50,720 nt of DNA, from assembly GCA_964461025.1 (NCBI GenBank), contig CAYWSE010000024.1:1-50720 (forward strand). Reading direction: 5' to 3'. Made by a program: the position numbers and the translations under genes. The DNA is from JAHBVL01 sp964461025 (GTDB lineage Bacteria; Chloroflexota; Chloroflexia; Thermomicrobiales; UBA6265). Under the pieces are notes generated by a model. It saw only the letters and a program-made list of their open reading frames with translations, was not told the DNA's origin and searched no databases. Below, one piece after another: positions 48,645-50,720 of this stretch. The first letter of the stretch is position 1, and the number at the start of each line of letters is the position of its first letter.

Positions 48645-50312
48645 GTGAGCCCTATGGCCAGAATGTATCCACCACAACCGCTCGAACCGATGCCAAGCTC
48701 CGCCGAGCAACGACTCTTCGATCTCTTCCGCACTGAGCTTCCGAAGCCCTACACGGTCTTGCACTCGGTCAAATGGCTGAGCCGCAAACCGCACCGCGAC
48801 TACGACGGCGAAGCCGACTTCCTCGTCCTCCACCCAGAATATGGCGGCCTGGTCGTGGAAGTGAAGGGCGGCGAAATCATCCGCGAACCGCTTTCCACCG
48901 CCTGGTACTCGCGCGACCGGCACGGCACGCTGCACCTCATCAAGAATCCATTCGACCAGGCCAAGGGGGCGATGTACGATCTTCAGGCAATCCTCCGGCA
49001 AGCACGTCCCGAGCTGCACATGGCGGATGCGCTGAAACGCGCGGTGGCCTTTCCCGATGTGACGCTGGGCAACCGCGATCTCGGCCCGGACGCGCCCCGC
49101 TGGCTGATACTCGACCACGCCGACCTCGAATCGCTCGAGCACTCATTGCTCCGCGCCTGGCGCCCATCCACCAGCGCCGCGATCGGCGCCGGCGGCGTCG
49201 CGGCAATCGTGCAATTGCTCAGTCCTGCCATCGAGCTGCGCCGTCCAGGACTTGGCGCGTCGATCAGGGAGGAACAGGACGTCTTTCTTCAGCTGACGTC
49301 CGAGCAGATGCGCCTCCTCGATTTCGTCGCCTCGCACCGGCGAGTGGCAATTCGCGGTGTTGCCGGTTCGGGCAAGTCGCTTCTCGCTCTCGAAGTCGTT
49401 CGCCGCCTGGCGTCGCAGGGTTACCGCGTGCTCTACACCTGTTTCAATCAGGCGCTGGCCGGTTGGGCCAGGCGCGAGCTCGAAGAGCAACTACTCGGCG
49501 ATATGTCCGGAGTGACCGTTGCCCACTACCATGCGCTTGCCGAAGATTTCGCCCAGCGCGCCGGGATCAGACTTCCAGCGGAGTCGGAAAAGGAACGCAT
49601 CGCGTCTTCCTATTACAACGACATGTTGCCGCAGTTCCTGAGCGACGCGACGTACATGCTGCCCGATCGATTCGACGCGATCATCGTCGACGAAGGACAG
49701 GATTTTGCCGACATCTGGTGGGTGTCGCTCGAATCACTGCTCGACGATCCGGTCGATGGCATTTTCTACCTCTTCTATGACCCGGATCAGACGGTTTACA
49801 CCGGGCGGTCCACCGCTGGCCTGCCGATTCCCGAGCCCCATTTTCAGCTCTCTGACAACTGCCGCAGTACTCGCGCTATCCACGATCTGGCATTTCGGTA
49901 CATCGCCCGGCCTGGGAGCTCCCGCTGCCGGGGACCGCAGGGCAGAGCAGCCGACGTCATCGCCGCTCCGGCGGGGAGCGAAGTCGACGCGCTGCGGCGC
50001 GTCGTGCATCAGCTGACTCAGGAAGAAGGCGTTGGGCTCGATCAAATCATCGTGCTGACACCGCGCGCCCAGCATCGCAGCGTGCTTCCAGAGGGCGCCA
50101 GGCTCGGCAATGTCCAGCTAACCTGGGGCGAAGCCGGTCCGAACCAATTGCGCGCAACATCGATCGCCCGTTACAAGGGACTCGAATCAGATGTCGTGAT
50201 CCTGATGGAGCTCGATCGGGCCTATCACGAAACGCGAACAGCGCTCATTCACGTCGCCCTGACCCGCGCCCGGCACCATGTGGTTGTCATCGGGGAGCTG
50301 CCGGAGCCGTGA
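48645..50312 (+). CDS. NERD-domain / superfamily I helicase (UvrD-like) protein
   Basis: The 555-residue protein begins with a NERD nuclease-like domain (17-130) carrying E21, D58 (GEADFLVL) and E72/K74 (VVEVKGG), the residues of an endonuclease core. An SF1 helicase follows: Q-motif TSEQ (Q221), Walker A RGVAGSGKS (238-245), Walker B AIIVDEGQDF, LSDNCRSTRAIHD, TSIARYKGLESDVVIL and HVALTRARHHVVVI. The helicase is compact, without the usual 1B/2B insertions. The fusion is widespread; roles in DNA repair or defence have been proposed. Starts at GTG 48645 with AGGA 4 bases upstream; ATG 48654 is the alternative. The stop is followed at once by a heptamer array. Confidence 0.9.
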   Translation: MSPMARMYPPQPLEPMPSSAEQRLFDLFRTELPKPYTVLHSVKWLSRKPHRDYDGEADFLVLHPEYGGLVVEVKGGEIIREPLSTAWYSRDRHGTLHLIKNPFDQAKGAMYDLQAILRQARPELHMADALKRAVAFPDVTLGNRDLGPDAPRWLILDHADLESLEHSLLRAWRPSTSAAIGAGGVAAIVQLLSPAIELRRPGLGASIREEQDVFLQLTSEQMRLLDFVASHRRVAIRGVAGSGKSLLALEVVRRLASQGYRVLYTCFNQALAGWARRELEEQLLGDMSGVTVAHYHALAEDFAQRAGIRLPAESEKERIASSYYNDMLPQFLSDATYMLPDRFDAIIVDEGQDFADIWWVSLESLLDDPVDGIFYLFYDPDQTVYTGRSTAGLPIPEPHFQLSDNCRSTRAIHDLAFRYIARPGSSRCRGPQGRAADVIAAPAGSEVDALRRVVHQLTQEEGVGLDQIIVLTPRAQHRSVLPEGARLGNVQLTWGEAGPNQLRATSIARYKGLESDVVILMELDRAYHETRTALIHVALTRARHHVVVIGELPEP

Positions 50313-50314
50313 GT

Positions 50315-50360
50315 AGGCAATGGGCAATGGGCAATAGGCAATGGGCAATGGGCAATAGGC
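50315..50360 (+). repeat. 7-bp tandem array AGGCAAT/GGGCAAT
   Basis: Units AGGCAAT, GGGCAAT, GGGCAAT, AGGCAAT, GGGCAAT, GGGCAAT, AGGC; perfect 7-base period, two bases after the helicase stop. Confidence 0.93.
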
Positions 50361-50370
50361 TTAGAACCGT

Positions 50371-50389
50371 CCGGGGATGGAATCCCCGG
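50371..50389. repeat. GGA-loop hairpin
   Basis: CCGGGGAT-GGA-ATCCCCGG, an 8-bp perfect stem. Confidence 0.85.
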
Positions 50390-50598
50390 TATGACCCACC
50401 GAAAACCCGCTCAAGCAGGTTGGTTATGAGCGACCGGTTGTTCGGCAGCCTGCTTTGGACCCCGGACTTCGAACTCCGGACTATGAGGTCTTCGAACGAG
50501 CCGTATCGGTTCCTGGTCGATGAGGGGTCCTGTCCATCATCGTCGGGAAGGGACGAGCTCGTTGCATGCGGCGGGGTCGACCGTGCCGAACCGGGGGG

Positions 50599-50680
50599 AA
50601 CTGGTAACTGGTAACGAGCAACTGGTAACTGGTTGCTTGCTTTTGCGTACCAGTTGCCAGTTACCAATCACCAGTTACCC
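50599..50680. repeat. Inverted heptamer arrays AACTGGT / ACCAGTT
   Basis: Left arm 50599-50633: AACTGGT, AACTGGT, AACGAGC, AACTGGT, AACTGGT. Right arm 50649-50680: ACCAGTT, GCCAGTT, ACCAATC, ACCAGTT, ACCC. Both have period 7 and are complementary, so they could form a large hairpin. Confidence 0.88.
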
Positions 50681-50720
50681 ACTCCAGAGCGGGGGCGTTG
50701 GCCTGCGATCTCTGCTTGGG

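Larger units (their letters stand above)
50313..50720. other. 408-bp intergenic region with arrays and hairpins
   Basis: No gene is seen. It contains a GGGCAAT array (50315-50360), a hairpin CCGGGGAT-GGA-ATCCCCGG (50371-50389) and an inverted pair of AACTGGT heptamers (50599-50680). The last 40 bases belong to whatever follows. Confidence 0.75.

Noticed and set aside
48453..49142. 229-residue minus-strand frame opposite the NERD domain
   Set aside because: The plus strand has the conserved nuclease residues and helicase motifs in one frame.

Overview
The window is a GC-rich bacterial chromosome segment, most likely from a metagenome assembly, since it carries two runs of ten Ns. Gene content points to a soil or freshwater Chloroflexota, probably near Thermomicrobia. 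The clues are Dpp/Opp and MalFG transporters with twin-arginine binding proteins, F420-type luciferase-like and split-barrel flavoproteins, FCD-type GntR regulators, class III cyclase/NB-ARC/TPR proteins, and many short tandem and palindromic intergenic repeats. This placement is inference; the window has no rRNA or other marker gene. No tRNA, rRNA or CRISPR array was found.

Layout. 1-2.8 kb: the 3' end of a secreted-type protein and a large surface protein ending in an LPNTG sortase signal. 2.9-11.2 kb (minus strand): a GntR regulator followed by a dipeptide/oligopeptide ABC transporter operon (SBP, B, C, D, F), an alpha/beta hydrolase without a nucleophile and a tandem EthD protein. 11.4-16.4 kb (plus): metallo-beta-lactamase-fold hydrolase, split-barrel flavoprotein, a second family 5 binding protein without a signal peptide, SDR and hydrolase. 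16.5-18.6 kb: a VapBC pair and an MFS exporter. 18.65-30.7 kb (minus): a long cluster in the order GntR, SDR, sugar-type SBP, two permeases, D-2-hydroxyacid dehydrogenase, luciferase-like oxidoreductase, M24 peptidase, and 2-oxoacid dehydrogenase E1alpha, E1beta and E2. 30.8-43.9 kb: mixed single genes: an oppC remnant, a receiver/thioredoxin-reductase fusion, methyltransferase, SH3/polysaccharide deacetylase, NagA, lactone oxidase, SDR, GT-C-like membrane protein, zinc metallopeptidase and a secreted protein. 44-50.3 kb: cyclase/NB-ARC/TPR regulator, DUF2207-like membrane protein and NERD-helicase.

The two minus-strand clusters look like uptake-plus-catabolism units, each headed by a GntR/FCD repressor with a dyad operator candidate close to its start. 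In the second, import, oxidation of a hydroxyl substrate and oxidative decarboxylation of a 2-oxoacid could follow one another, but E3 and the sugar-transporter ATPase are not in the window. The substrates are unknown.

The most unusual material lies between genes. Tandem arrays with a strict 7-bp period occur in several different 'words'; three of them form potential G-quadruplexes directly after stop codons on the sense strand. There are also 8-bp arrays, a 101-bp terminal-inverted-repeat element at the same length in gaps of two transporter operons, a 41-bp palindromic element in inverse copies 29 kb apart, GGA-loop hairpins, and a duplicated element that interrupts another repeat. Some repeats have been absorbed into coding sequence, in the E2 linkers and possibly at two gene starts.
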